Source: JADLGL01 sp963823045 (GTDB lineage Bacteria > Pseudomonadota > Alphaproteobacteria > Rhizobiales > Kaistiaceae). Taken from it: a stretch of 64,000 nucleotides of DNA. The notes beneath the pieces are model-generated. The model worked only from the letters and a program-made list of their open reading frames with translations, made no database searches and was not told the origin of the DNA. A program made the position numbers and the translations under genes. Positions 44,644-56,245 of this stretch are shown in pieces (within the stretch, counting starts at the first letter, position 1; each line of letters opens with the position of its first letter). The stretch covers positions 1 to 64,000 of the forward strand of contig CAWGKA010000007.1 of the NCBI GenBank assembly GCA_963823045.1, given 5' to 3'.

Positions 44644-45903
44644 ATGCCGGTGTTTGGCAAAGCGTTTGTACGGGGTCTGACGGCGATCGCGGTCATTGGC
44701 GCCGTCCTGTTCGGTTCCACCGGTCCCAGTTTGGCGGCGGCGAGCAACTATGCTGCGTTCGTCATCGACGCCAATACCGGCAGCGTCCTTTATTCGCGCA
44801 ATGCGGACGCGACGCGCTATCCTGCCTCGCTGACCAAGATGATGACGCTCTACCTCCTGTTCGAGGATCTGGAGCGCGGCAAGATCAGTCTCGGCTCCAG
44901 GCTCACCGTCTCGCAGAATGCCGCCAATCAGGCCCCGACGAAGCTTGGCCTCGCCCCCGGTTCGACGATCCGCGTCGAGGATGCGATCCTCGCGCTGGTC
45001 ACGAAGTCGGCAAACGACGTCGCTGTCGTCATCGCCGAGAACCTCTCGGGGAGTGTCACGGCCTTCGCCCAGCGCATGACGCAGACGGCGCGCTCGCTGG
45101 GCATGAACGCCACCACCTTCCGCAATCCGCACGGTCTGCCCGACTCCGGTCAGGTCACGACCGCCCGCGACATGGCGACGCTCGGCCGCGCGCTGCACGA
45201 CCGCTTTCCGCAGTACTACTCCTACTTCTCGACGCCCTCCTTCACCTGGAACGGCGTCACCATCCGCAATCACAACAACCTGCTGGGCGAAGCGGGCATC
45301 AACGGCATCAAGACCGGCTACACGAGCGCCTCCGGCTATAACCTCGTCACCTCCTACCAGTTGAACGGCCGCTATGTTGTGGCAGTGGTCATGGGCGGCG
45401 ACACCGCGTCGGGCCGCGACGACGAAATGCGCCGGCTGCTCGCCCAGTATGTGCCGCATGCCTCCAACGGCCCACGCACCGCGGCGCTGGTAGTGGCAAG
45501 TCCGCTCGACCTCATCCCGGTGCCGCTGCCGCTGGCCAACCCGATGCGCACCGACCCGATCATGACTGCGGCCGTCTTGCCGCCTGAGCCGATCGCCGTC
45601 GCCAATGCGGCGCAGGGCGATGCCGATCCAGCCGCGCCCCCACCGCCGATGCCGGCCGCGTCTTGGGCGATCCAGATCGGCGCTTTGCCGACGGCGGCCG
45701 CGGCCGAGAGCCGGCTCAACGAAGCCATGCACCTCGAGGCCAACCTGCTCCGCAACATGTCGCCTTACACGGAAAGCGTCGCATCAAATGGCGGGGTTCT
45801 TTATCGCGCGCGCTTCGTGGGCTTCGCCAGTCGCGAGGACGCGATCGCAGCCTGCAATCAGATCGAACGCCACGGGATCGACTGCTATGTGCCGGCCCTG
45901 TGA
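44644..45903 (+). CDS. D-alanyl-D-alanine carboxypeptidase with C-terminal SPOR domain
   Basis: Penicillin-binding protein that trims peptidoglycan stem peptides, 419 aa from MPVFGKAFVRGLT. A signal peptide ends near residue 33 (GPSLAAAS). Active-site motifs are SLTK (in YPASLTKMMTLY, near 60), SAN (in TKSANDVAVVIAE, near 120) and KTG (in INGIKTGYTSASGY, near 223). The C-terminal 80 residues (AASWAIQIGALPTAAAAESRL ... YRARFVGFASREDAIAACNQ) form a SPOR domain, suggesting septal targeting. PBP5/DacF-like class. Confidence 0.94.
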   Translation: MPVFGKAFVRGLTAIAVIGAVLFGSTGPSLAAASNYAAFVIDANTGSVLYSRNADATRYPASLTKMMTLYLLFEDLERGKISLGSRLTVSQNAANQAPTKLGLAPGSTIRVEDAILALVTKSANDVAVVIAENLSGSVTAFAQRMTQTARSLGMNATTFRNPHGLPDSGQVTTARDMATLGRALHDRFPQYYSYFSTPSFTWNGVTIRNHNNLLGEAGINGIKTGYTSASGYNLVTSYQLNGRYVVAVVMGGDTASGRDDEMRRLLAQYVPHASNGPRTAALVVASPLDLIPVPLPLANPMRTDPIMTAAVLPPEPIAVANAAQGDADPAAPPPPMPAASWAIQIGALPTAAAAESRLNEAMHLEANLLRNMSPYTESVASNGGVLYRARFVGFASREDAIAACNQIERHGIDCYVPAL

Positions 45904-45938
45904 CACGCCTACGTTGACGGAAAATTCAGCAAGAACGG

Positions 45939-46655
45939 CTATTGGTGTGATCGATGTTTGCTGAGAAGCCAGTCCTTCGCCTGATTGATACGCGCGGCCA
46001 GGAAGGTCGATCCCCCTTGGTCCGGGTGAACGCCTTTGAGCAACCGGCGATGGGCCGCTCGGATGTCGGCCTCGCTGGCGCCGGGCGCAAGGCCAAGGAT
46101 CTCATAGGCCTGCTTATCAGTCATGGCGCCCGCATCCGCCGCGCTGCCCGGCCCCGCGTCAGCATCGCCCTCAGCGTTGTCACGCCAGCCGGGAACCCTG
46201 CGGTCGAGATAAGCCTCGACTAGCGCTTCGGAGTCCGCGTCGCCGCGGACTTCGGCATGCAATTCGTGAAGCTCGGCATCCGTCAGTTCGTCGAGATCAC
46301 GACCGGCGAAGCGCCCCTCCCTGACCCTGCCTGACAGCTCTCCGCTATCGTGATCGAGGCTCGCTTCCACGAAGCGCGACCGCACGGATGATGCTTGTCC
46401 ATCTTGACGGGAACCCGAGCCGAAATCCCACGGACCCAAACGGCCGCGGAAGAGCAGCACCCCGCCAAAGAATATCGCCGGCAAGCCGATCGCTACCTGG
46501 CGGGCCAAGGTCAGACCCAGCCCGGCCAGAATGAGCAACGCGGCAACGACGTATCTGGCGATACGAACCAGCGTCCTGGCGTCCAGATTGAGCAGGAGCT
46601 GGGCGACCCCGTAGAGAATTGCGATACCGAGGCCGCCGAGGATGAGGTACTGCAT
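45939..46655 (-). CDS. Membrane-anchored J-domain protein
   Basis: 238 aa. Two or three N-terminal membrane segments (residues 2-22, 33-50 and 55-70) precede a soluble linker. A C-terminal J domain starts near residue 180: QAYEILGLAPGASEADIRAAHRRLLKGVHPDQGGS, quoted in shorter pieces, with HPD intact. Placing the J domain after membrane helices resembles Tim14/Pam18 and rhizobial homologues that stimulate DnaK at the membrane. It lies 3 bp from the VWA-domain gene and is convergent with the carboxypeptidase gene. Confidence 0.88.
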   Translation of the reverse strand: MQYLILGGLGIAILYGVAQLLLNLDARTLVRIARYVVAALLILAGLGLTLARQVAIGLPAIFFGGVLLFRGRLGPWDFGSGSRQDGQASSVRSRFVEASLDHDSGELSGRVREGRFAGRDLDELTDAELHELHAEVRGDADSEALVEAYLDRRVPGWRDNAEGDADAGPGSAADAGAMTDKQAYEILGLAPGASEADIRAAHRRLLKGVHPDQGGSTFLAARINQAKDWLLSKHRSHQ

Positions 46656-46658
46656 CGG

Positions 46659-47387
46659 CTAACGGAGCTGCTCAAGGAGGAGCTTGGCCTTCTGCCCGCC
46701 CTGATCGGTCAGCGCCTTGCGGCCACCGGCCGCATAGGCGGCCACAGCCCGAAGGAGCGCGGCAAGCTCGCCTACGGCGCTCTGATCGAAGCGCGCATAG
46801 GCGCCGCGCGTGAGGCGGGCAATCTCGCGGAAGGCGCGCTCGACTTTCCCGTCGCGTCCCTCCTGGAAGACGAAAACCGGAACGCCGAGCAGCCCCAGTT
46901 CACCGGCTTTGGCGCAAACGGCGTCGACTTCTTCCTCCATGGCATCGCCGACGAAGACCATCGCCTGAACGCGCTGCTTCTTGGTCTCGCGGCGGCCATG
47001 CGCCAGCACCTTGCCGATCTGCGTATAGCCGCCACGGACGGAGATCCCGGTCATCAGCTCGGCAAGGGCGCGGGTGTCCGAGACCCATTTGCTGGCCCGG
47101 CATTCGTTGAAGCCGCGATAGTAGAGAAGCTGGACGTCGAGACCGCCGACCTTGCCGGCCTCCTGGAACATCTCGGCCTGAATCTGCATCGCCGAGTCCC
47201 AGGTCGGCTGACGGCTCATGGTGGCGTCGAGGGCAAAGATGAGCCGGCCGCGGTGGCCGGGCGTCGGCGTCACGGCCTTCGCCTGCGCCAGGAACGCCTC
47301 GATTGCACCGCTGCTTGAACGAGGCTCAGCTTGCGGTTTCGCCGGCGGGGTCTCAGTGTCGGTTGGCGTGATCTTGCTCATCGTCAA
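46659..47387 (-). CDS. VWA-domain protein
   Basis: 242-aa cytosolic protein with a von Willebrand factor A fold. The MIDAS-like motif is LIFALDATMSRQPTWD near residue 48, followed by LDVQLLYYRG and MVFVGDAMEEEVD. The end (GGRKALTDQGGQKAKLLLEQLR) is conserved in alphaproteobacteria. The start may be the inner ATG at 47381. It precedes the J-domain gene by 3 bp, so the two are co-transcribed; the role is unknown. Confidence 0.85.
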   Translation of the reverse strand: MTMSKITPTDTETPPAKPQAEPRSSSGAIEAFLAQAKAVTPTPGHRGRLIFALDATMSRQPTWDSAMQIQAEMFQEAGKVGGLDVQLLYYRGFNECRASKWVSDTRALAELMTGISVRGGYTQIGKVLAHGRRETKKQRVQAMVFVGDAMEEEVDAVCAKAGELGLLGVPVFVFQEGRDGKVERAFREIARLTRGAYARFDQSAVGELAALLRAVAAYAAGGRKALTDQGGQKAKLLLEQLR

Positions 47388-47491
47388 TCAGGTCGCGCGC
47401 TTGTCTGCTCCAGACAAATGTAAGATGGCACTTCGCCAGCGCCGCACAATGCCTCTCCTCCCGCGGCAGCGATACCGCCAAGGCCTCTATC

Positions 47492-48328
47492 ATGATCCCA
47501 GTCGACGAAACCGTCACCGCCATTCGCAAACACGTCGCCGAATGGCGTTCACAGGGCGAAACAGTCGCCCTCGTGCCGACGATGGGTTCGCTTCATGAAG
47601 GCCACATGGCCCTGATCGAGATGGCCCTGGAGCATGCCCGGCGCGTCGTCGTGTCGATCTTCGTCAACCCGACGCAGTTCGGTGCTGGCGAGGATTTCTC
47701 CTCTTATCCCCGTGACTTGGATGGTGATCTTCGCAAATTGAGTTTGGTCGCCGATCGTGTTTTCGTGCCGACGGTCAGCGAGATGTACCCGCCCGGGCAT
47801 GCCACGACGATCAGCGTCGGCGGTCCGGCCGAGGAGCTCGAGGGCGCCTTCCGGCCCCATCATTTCGCAGGCGTGGCGACGATCGTCTCCAAGCTGCTTC
47901 TCGCCGTCGGCCCCGATTTCGCGGTGTTCGGCGAGAAGGACTATCAGCAACTGCTCGTCGTCCGCCGCCTCGCCGCCGACCTTCGCTTGCCCGGCGAAAT
48001 CCTCGCCTGTGCGATCTCTCGCGACCCCGATGGGCTCGCCCGTTCTTCCCGCAACGCCTATCTCACCGCGGATGAGCGGCGGACCGCGCCGCGCCTCTAC
48101 CAAGCCATCACTACGGCCGCCGAAGCGATCCGCAACGGGTCGCTAGCCGCGATGGCGGTCGAGGAAGCGCATCAAGCGCTTCTCGGGGCCGGGTTCGACG
48201 TCGACTATCTCGAGCTCCGCAATGCAGAGACGCTGAAGCCTGTCGCCAACCAGGACGCGGAGCCGATGCGCATTCTCGTTGCGGCACGGCTCGGTCGCAC
48301 CCGCCTGATCGACAATTTGCCTGTCTAG
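47492..48328 (+). CDS. panC: Pantothenate synthetase
   Basis: Joins pantoate and beta-alanine in coenzyme A biosynthesis, 278 aa. The nucleotide-binding motif is LVPTMGSLHEGHMALIEMA near residue 28. VFVNPTQF-like SIFVNPTQFGAGEDF is near 55, GEKDYQQLLVVRRL near 148 and the KMSKS-like DPDGLARSSRNAYL near 175. It is convergent with the nnr gene, with a 4-bp overlap of stops. panB is not in the window. Confidence 0.97.
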   Translation: MIPVDETVTAIRKHVAEWRSQGETVALVPTMGSLHEGHMALIEMALEHARRVVVSIFVNPTQFGAGEDFSSYPRDLDGDLRKLSLVADRVFVPTVSEMYPPGHATTISVGGPAEELEGAFRPHHFAGVATIVSKLLLAVGPDFAVFGEKDYQQLLVVRRLAADLRLPGEILACAISRDPDGLARSSRNAYLTADERRTAPRLYQAITTAAEAIRNGSLAAMAVEEAHQALLGAGFDVDYLELRNAETLKPVANQDAEPMRILVAARLGRTRLIDNLPV

Positions 48329-49803
48329 GCGCTCTCCAGGTCCACCAAGACGCCGGGGACAGCAGCCGGCAGGTCCTCGGCAATGAGGCCCCGGCCGACC
48401 CGGGCTGCCGCTTCGCCATGAATCCAGACCGCAGCCGCCGCAGCCTCGAAGGCCGGCATCCCTTGCGCCAGGAGACCGCCGACCAGCCCAGCCAGCACAT
48501 CGCCGGAGCCGGCGGTGGCAAGGGTCGGTGGCGCATCGTCGTTGATGGCCGCCGTCCCGTCCGGTGCGGCAATCACAGTGTCCGCCCCCTTGAGCAGCAC
48601 GATCGCGCCGGAGCGCTCGGCGGCCTTGCGCGCGCGCTCCAAGCGCGTGCCGGCGATATCGGGCACCAGCCGGGCGAATTCGCCGTCATGCGGGGTGACC
48701 ACAACGGGGGCACCCGACCGCCCGATGAGCCCCACCAGCGTCCGCATGTCGCCTGCGAAACTGGTCAAGGCATCGGCGTCGAGCACCGTGGCCCGACCGG
48801 CACGAAGCGCCGTTTCGACGAGCCGCCGCGTTTCCTCGCCGACGCCGAGCCCGGGACCGAGAACAAGGGCGTTGAAGCGCTGGTCTTCAAGGATCGCCCG
48901 CAGGCCTTCGTGACCGTCCATCGGCCGCAGCATGACGGCGGTAAGGTGCGCGGCATTGGCCGCAATCGCATCCGGCAGCGAAGCGACCGTCACCAGCCCG
49001 GCGCCAATGCGTAGAGCCCCCATGGCGGCCATGCGGGCGGCACCCGTCCGGTGCGCCGGTCCGGACAGGACGAGAGCGTGGCCGCGATCGTATTTGTGGC
49101 CGGCCTCCCCCACATCCGGGATCCGCCACAGGCCGGGCCGGTTGAGGAAGATCTTCGGCCCGATCGTCTCCAGGGTCGCAGCGGCGATGCCGATGTCGGC
49201 GACGGCGACGTCGCCGCAATGGAGCCGTCCCGGAAGAAGGACATGGCCGGGCTTGGCGCGGAAAAAGGTGATGGTCTCATCGGCCTTCACGGCCGCAGCG
49301 CCGATGGCGCCGCCAGCCCCCTCGACGCCGCTCGGCAGATCGACCGCGACGACGATGGCGCCAGCGCCGTTGACGACCTCGATCATGGCCAGCGCCTTTG
49401 CGTCGAGCGGCAGCCGGACGCCGGCGCCATAGAGGGCGTCGATGATGAGACCGGCGCCCGTGAAAACCTCCGGAACGGCAGGCACGACCCTGCCTAAGAA
49501 ACGGGCGGCCGCGGTGGCGGCGTCTCCACGCAGCGCTTCGCGATCGCCGAACAGGGCCACCGTCACCCGATAGCCGGCCTCGCGCAGAATCCGCGCCGCT
49601 ACCCAGCCGTCGCCGCCATTGTTGCCTGGCCCGGCGAGAACGACGATTGGACCGCCAAGCCAAGCTTTCCGGGCGATCTCGGCCACTGCCGCGCCGGCGC
49701 GTTCCATCAGCGCGATGCCGGGTACGCCGCCCTCAATCGTCGCCCTGTCCGCAGCGGCCATCTCAGCCGGGCTGAGCAGCTCCAACCCCAATGATGACGC
49801 CAT
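48325..49803 (-). CDS. nnr: Bifunctional NAD(P)H-hydrate epimerase/dehydratase
   Basis: Repairs hydrated NAD(P)H. The N-terminal YjeF_N epimerase domain has GPGNNGGDGWVAARIL near residue 58. The C-terminal ADP-dependent kinase-like dehydratase (from about 220) has GHALVLSGPAHRTGAARMAA, LGPGLGVGEETRRLV and TLATAGSGDVLAGLVGGLLAQG. The frame is open to 49845; I prefer the ATG at 49803, which leaves few residues before ELLSPAEMAAADRATI. ATGs at 49833 and 49845 remain possible. It is divergent from glnB. Confidence 0.93.
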   Translation of the reverse strand: MASSLGLELLSPAEMAAADRATIEGGVPGIALMERAGAAVAEIARKAWLGGPIVVLAGPGNNGGDGWVAARILREAGYRVTVALFGDREALRGDAATAAARFLGRVVPAVPEVFTGAGLIIDALYGAGVRLPLDAKALAMIEVVNGAGAIVVAVDLPSGVEGAGGAIGAAAVKADETITFFRAKPGHVLLPGRLHCGDVAVADIGIAAATLETIGPKIFLNRPGLWRIPDVGEAGHKYDRGHALVLSGPAHRTGAARMAAMGALRIGAGLVTVASLPDAIAANAAHLTAVMLRPMDGHEGLRAILEDQRFNALVLGPGLGVGEETRRLVETALRAGRATVLDADALTSFAGDMRTLVGLIGRSGAPVVVTPHDGEFARLVPDIAGTRLERARKAAERSGAIVLLKGADTVIAAPDGTAAINDDAPPTLATAGSGDVLAGLVGGLLAQGMPAFEAAAAAVWIHGEAAARVGRGLIAEDLPAAVPGVLVDLESA

Positions 49804-49936
49804 TCTCGCAGAGTCTGACAGTTTGTTAGGCATTTGCCTATTCATTGGGCTATCGCGGCCGCCTTTCGGAAGGCGCTGTTATTGGAAATTGCCCAGAATC
49901 CGCTCACGGTAGCCCGGCCAAATGTCGCCCCTCCGA

Positions 49937-49952
49937 TGGCACGTCTTCTGCT
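49937..49952 (+). promoter_or_regulatory. Sigma-54 promoter of glnB
   Basis: TGGCACGTCTTCTGCT matches the -24/-12 consensus, with GG at 49938-49939 and GC at 49950-49951 separated by exactly 10 bases. Transcription would start near 49963, about 50 bases before glnB. NtrC-activated sigma-54 control of glnB-glnA is established in rhizobia and relatives; an NtrC site was not located with confidence. Confidence 0.8.
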
Positions 49953-50014
49953 TTGGATGAGGACGGGCTTCTGGCCAGCATTAATGGAATCCATCTTTAT
50001 CGAAAGCGGAGGAC

Positions 50015-50353
50015 ATGAAGAAAATCGAGGCGATCATTAAGCCGTTCAAACTGGACGAGGTCAAAGAAGCCCTCCAAGACGTCGGCCTGCAGGGAATAAC
50101 GGTTACGGAAGCCAAGGGATTCGGTCGCCAGAAGGGCCATACCGAGCTCTATCGCGGCGCGGAATATGTCGTCGACTTCCTGCCGAAGGTGAAGATCGAA
50201 ATCGTCTTGTCCGACGACATGGTCGAGCGAGCCGTCGAGGCGATCCGCAACGCCGCCCAGACCGGTCGCATCGGCGACGGCAAGATCTTCGTGTCGTCGG
50301 TGGAAGAGGTTGTGCGCATCCGCACCGGAGAGACCGGCAACGACGCCATCTAA
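50015..50353 (+). CDS. glnB: Nitrogen regulatory protein P-II
   Basis: Trimeric 2-oxoglutarate/ATP sensor that controls GlnA adenylylation and NtrBC. 112 aa, starting MKKIEAIIKPFKLDEVKEAL. The uridylylation tyrosine is in the T-loop YRGAEYVVDFLPK (Tyr51), and the B-loop region GRIGDGKIFVS is near residue 84. It lies upstream of glnA, separated by 172 bp that contain a near-perfect 18-bp direct repeat, and downstream of a sigma-54 promoter. Confidence 0.98.
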   Translation: MKKIEAIIKPFKLDEVKEALQDVGLQGITVTEAKGFGRQKGHTELYRGAEYVVDFLPKVKIEIVLSDDMVERAVEAIRNAAQTGRIGDGKIFVSSVEEVVRIRTGETGNDAI

Positions 50354-50438
50354 CCCGGAGCGCTGCCCCTGAATCGGGGCTCCCCCAAAACGGACCTAAT
50401 CTGCTATCCACGTGGCGGCGCAGACGCGATATAGTCGC

Positions 50439-50490
50439 GCGTCAACGCCACCGGATTGGCCGGGTAAATCCAGCGTCAACGCCGCCGGAT
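50439..50490. repeat. 18-bp direct repeat between glnB and glnA
   Basis: GCGTCAACGCCACCGGAT (50439-50456) recurs as GCGTCAACGCCGCCGGAT (50473-50490), 17 of 18 bases identical with a 34-bp period. It lies in the glnA leader, so it could be a regulator-binding pair or a duplication. Confidence 0.7.
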
Positions 50491-50525
50491 GAGCGGAAGG
50501 ATACGTCCTAGGGGGATCGCAGAAA

Positions 50526-51932
50526 ATGACAGCGAAAGAACTACTGCAGCGGATCAAAGCCGACGACATCAAATATGTCGACTTTCGGTTCACCGATCCG
50601 CGCGGAAAATGGCAGCATGTGACCTTCGACCGGTCGCTCGTGGACGAGGAAGCGCTGACCGAAGGCATCATGTTCGACGGTTCGTCGATTGCCGGATGGA
50701 AAGCGATCAACGAGTCCGACATGAACCTGATGCCGGATGTGTCGACGGCGACGATCGATCCATTCTTCTCGCATCCGACGATGTCGATCGTCTGCGACGT
50801 GTTGGAGCCGCTGACAGGTGAGCCCTATTCCCGCGATCCCCGTGGCATCGCCCGCAAGGCCGAGGCGTATCTGAAGCAGACCAAGATCGGCGACACGGCC
50901 TATTTCGGCCCGGAAGCCGAGTTCTTCGTCTTCGACGACGTCCGCTACTCGGTGCAGCCCTACAACACGGGCTTCCTGCTGAACGACGTCGAGCTTCCCA
51001 CCAACTCCTACGCGGATATGGAAGGCGGCAATCTCGGCCATCGCATCAAAACCAAGGGCGGCTACTTCCCAGTGCCGCCGATGGATTCGGCGCAGGACAT
51101 GCGCTCCGACATGCTGGCCGCGATGGAAGGCATGGGCGTCAAGGTCGAGAAGCACCACCATGAGGTCGCTTCCGCCCAGCATGAGCTCGGCATGAAGTTC
51201 GGCACGCTGGTGACGATGGCCGACCATCTGCAGATTTACAAATACTGCATCCACAATGTCGCCCATTCCTACGGCAAGACGGCGACGTTCATGCCGAAGC
51301 CGGTCTATGGCGACAATGGCTCGGGCATGCACGTTCACCAGTCGATCTGGAAGGGCAACAAGCCGGTCTTCGCCGGCAACATGTATTCCGACCTGTCGGA
51401 AACCTGCCTCTTCTATATCGGCGGCATCATCAAGCACGCTAAGGCGATCAACGCCTTCTCCAACCCGACGACCAATTCCTACAAGCGTCTGGTCCCGGGC
51501 TATGAGGCGCCGGTCCTGCTCGCCTATTCGGCGCGCAATCGTTCGGCCTCCTGCCGCATCCCGTTCACCTCTTCGCCGAAGGCCAAGCGCGTCGAGGTTC
51601 GCTTCCCCGATCCGGGCGCGAACCCCTATCTCGCTTTCTCGGCGATGCTGATGGCCGGCCTCGACGGCATCCAGAACAAGATCCATCCGGGCGATGCCAT
51701 CGACAAGAACCTCTACGATCTGCCGCCGAAGGAGCTGAAGAAGATCCCGACGGTGTGCAGCTCGCTGCGCGAGGCGCTTCAGAACCTCGACAAGGACCGC
51801 GCCTTCCTGAAGGCGGGCGGCGTGTTCACCGACGACCTGATCGACGGCTATATCGAGCTGAAGATGGAAGATGTGATGCGTTACGAGATGACGCCGCATC
51901 CGGTCGAGTTCGACATGTATTACTCGGTCTGA
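50526..51932 (+). CDS. glnA: Glutamine synthetase type I
   Basis: Dodecameric ammonia-assimilating enzyme, 468 aa. Metal and substrate motifs are FGPEAEFFVFDD near residue 128, KVEKHHHEVASAQHELGMKFG near 205 (in parts) and NGSGMHVHQSIWK near 266. The adenylylation site lies in KNLYDLPPKELKK (Tyr near 398), so it should be controlled by GlnE together with the adjacent P-II protein. It is followed by a strong bidirectional terminator. Confidence 0.98.
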   Translation: MTAKELLQRIKADDIKYVDFRFTDPRGKWQHVTFDRSLVDEEALTEGIMFDGSSIAGWKAINESDMNLMPDVSTATIDPFFSHPTMSIVCDVLEPLTGEPYSRDPRGIARKAEAYLKQTKIGDTAYFGPEAEFFVFDDVRYSVQPYNTGFLLNDVELPTNSYADMEGGNLGHRIKTKGGYFPVPPMDSAQDMRSDMLAAMEGMGVKVEKHHHEVASAQHELGMKFGTLVTMADHLQIYKYCIHNVAHSYGKTATFMPKPVYGDNGSGMHVHQSIWKGNKPVFAGNMYSDLSETCLFYIGGIIKHAKAINAFSNPTTNSYKRLVPGYEAPVLLAYSARNRSASCRIPFTSSPKAKRVEVRFPDPGANPYLAFSAMLMAGLDGIQNKIHPGDAIDKNLYDLPPKELKKIPTVCSSLREALQNLDKDRAFLKAGGVFTDDLIDGYIELKMEDVMRYEMTPHPVEFDMYYSV

Positions 51933-51954
51933 TCGACCGAGCCGTCACGCAATC

Positions 51955-51983
51955 AAAGCGCCGCCTCCGGGCGGCGCTTTTTT
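51955..51983. terminator. Bidirectional Rho-independent terminator, glnA/valS
   Basis: GCGCCGCC (51958-51965) pairs with GGCGGCGC (51970-51977) around a TCCG loop, with six T on one side and AAA on the other. It ends glnA on the plus strand and valS (stop at 51985-51987) on the minus strand. Confidence 0.9.
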
Positions 51984-51984
51984 G

Positions 51985-54732
<2,748 letters not shown>

Positions 54733-54833
54733 TTTCCGGGTGTTACCGCTGATTTCGAGGCTGTTGGTGGTAGTCGGACGCGCGCGGCCAAGTCAACTCA
54801 TTGCCGCCGAGATGATTGAGGAGCCGCAGAAGC

Positions 54834-55367
54834 GTGGCCAGTGAACCAAGCTCGGCGGCCGCAACCGTTCGCGAATGTGGCGATTGCGGCCTGTGCTGCA
54901 AGCTGCTGGCCGTCGACGAGATCGGCAAGCCCGCCGGACAGTGGTGCGCTCATTTCAAGCCTGGGCGAGGCTGCGGCATCTATGAGCAACGCCCGACCGC
55001 CTGCGCTACCTTCCAGTGTCTGTGGCTGAAACAGACCGAACTCGGGCCCGAATGGCAGCCGAACAAGTCGCGATTTGTCCTCTATTTCGACGCCGAAGGC
55101 ACCCAGCTCGTCGTCAATGTCGATCCGACCCAAGCCAGAGCCTGGCGGAAGGAGCCCTTCCTTTCGACCCTCAGAGACTGGGCGCGGCACGGCCTCGAAA
55201 CTGGGGTCCAGGTGGTGGTGAAGACCGGGCGGCGCGTTGTCGCCCTCCTCCCCGACCAGGAGATCGATCTCGGCGAGATGGGCGAAGGCGAGCGCATCCG
55301 CTTCTCGCGCGTGCATACGCCTGAGGGAATCAGCCTGATGGCGCAGAAGGTGACGGAAGGCGACTAG
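54834..55367 (+). CDS. YkgJ-like cysteine cluster protein
   Basis: About 177 aa from a GTG at 54834 (a TTG at 54816 adds six residues). The cysteine cluster is CGDCGLCCKLLAVDEIG near residue 17, then WCAHFKPGRGCGIYEQRP and CATFQCLW, a likely zinc- or Fe-S-binding set. The remainder is an alpha/beta domain of unknown function. It is oriented against its neighbours, between valS and popZ; its stop overlaps the convergent popZ stop by 4 bp. Confidence 0.85.
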   Translation: MASEPSSAAATVRECGDCGLCCKLLAVDEIGKPAGQWCAHFKPGRGCGIYEQRPTACATFQCLWLKQTELGPEWQPNKSRFVLYFDAEGTQLVVNVDPTQARAWRKEPFLSTLRDWARHGLETGVQVVVKTGRRVVALLPDQEIDLGEMGEGERIRFSRVHTPEGISLMAQKVTEGD

Positions 55368-56083
55368 CGCCGGCCGCGGGAGACGCGCTCGATTTCCTCG
55401 CGGACGAGGCGCTCGACCAGCACGGGCAGATTGTCGTCCAGCCAGTGCTTCAGCATCGGCCGCATCATGTCCTTGACGAGGTCTTCGAGCGTGCGGGCCT
55501 GATCGCTGAGGATGGTGCCGGCGAGCTGGCTGAAGGCGCTGTGCACGGCGCGGTCGGCCTGAGGCGACAGAAGGCGACCGTTTTCGTCGCGATAGCCGCC
55601 CGCTTCCTTGTCCGCACTCATGGCAGCCGCAATAGCGGCGAGGTCGGGAGAGGCCTTGGCGCTTTCGGTGGGCGCTGGCTCGGGCTCGTCTTCGGCGACA
55701 GGGTCGTCCTCATCTTCTTCCACCGGCGCATCGAACTCATCGAACTCCTGTGCCCACGCCTCGACGACGGGGTCCTCCTCTTCGGCCTTGGGCGGCTCGG
55801 CTTCGGCTTCCGGCTGCGCCGCTTCGATCTCGGCCTCGGTCTCTTCTTCCTCGGTCGGTTCGGCCTCGGGAGCCGACAGTACTGCCTCCGGTTCGGGCAC
55901 CGCCTCAGCGTCAGCCATCTCGGCGGGAGCCGGATCGCTCTCCTCCGTCACGGGGGTCGGCACCACCGACAGATGCGACGGACGTGCCGGCGCAGGTCCG
56001 CCGGTGTCTTCGGCGATGATCTTGCGGATGGAGGCCAGGATTTCCTCCATCGACGGATCGTGCGCTTCTTCGGCGTGGCCCAT
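55364..56083 (-). CDS. popZ: Polar organizing protein PopZ (DUF2497)
   Basis: PopZ forms the polar microdomain that anchors the chromosome origin. The 239-aa protein has the conserved N-terminal helix DPSMEEILASIRKIIAEDTGG near residue 8 (quoted in part). A Pro/Glu/Asp/Ala-rich acidic linker spans about 30-150. The C-terminal oligomerisation helices read ADRAVHSAFSQLAGTIL and LEDLVKDMMRPMLKHWLDDNLP. Its position upstream of valS and downstream of a PIMT gene is the usual arrangement. Confidence 0.93.
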   Translation of the reverse strand: MGHAEEAHDPSMEEILASIRKIIAEDTGGPAPARPSHLSVVPTPVTEESDPAPAEMADAEAVPEPEAVLSAPEAEPTEEEETEAEIEAAQPEAEAEPPKAEEEDPVVEAWAQEFDEFDAPVEEDEDDPVAEDEPEPAPTESAKASPDLAAIAAAMSADKEAGGYRDENGRLLSPQADRAVHSAFSQLAGTILSDQARTLEDLVKDMMRPMLKHWLDDNLPVLVERLVREEIERVSRGRR

Positions 56084-56245
56084 GTCGTCTCATCCCTCGT
56101 GCAGCGCGCACCCGCGGGCTTGCCGCGAATCACTTGGCAGATTGGACGACAGGAGAACCCGAAGCTGCGGCATTTCAAAGCCTGCAACCGTCACTTTCTC
56201 AGTCAATCCAAGCGTCATTTCGCCCGCCGATCGGCGGGCGCGATC

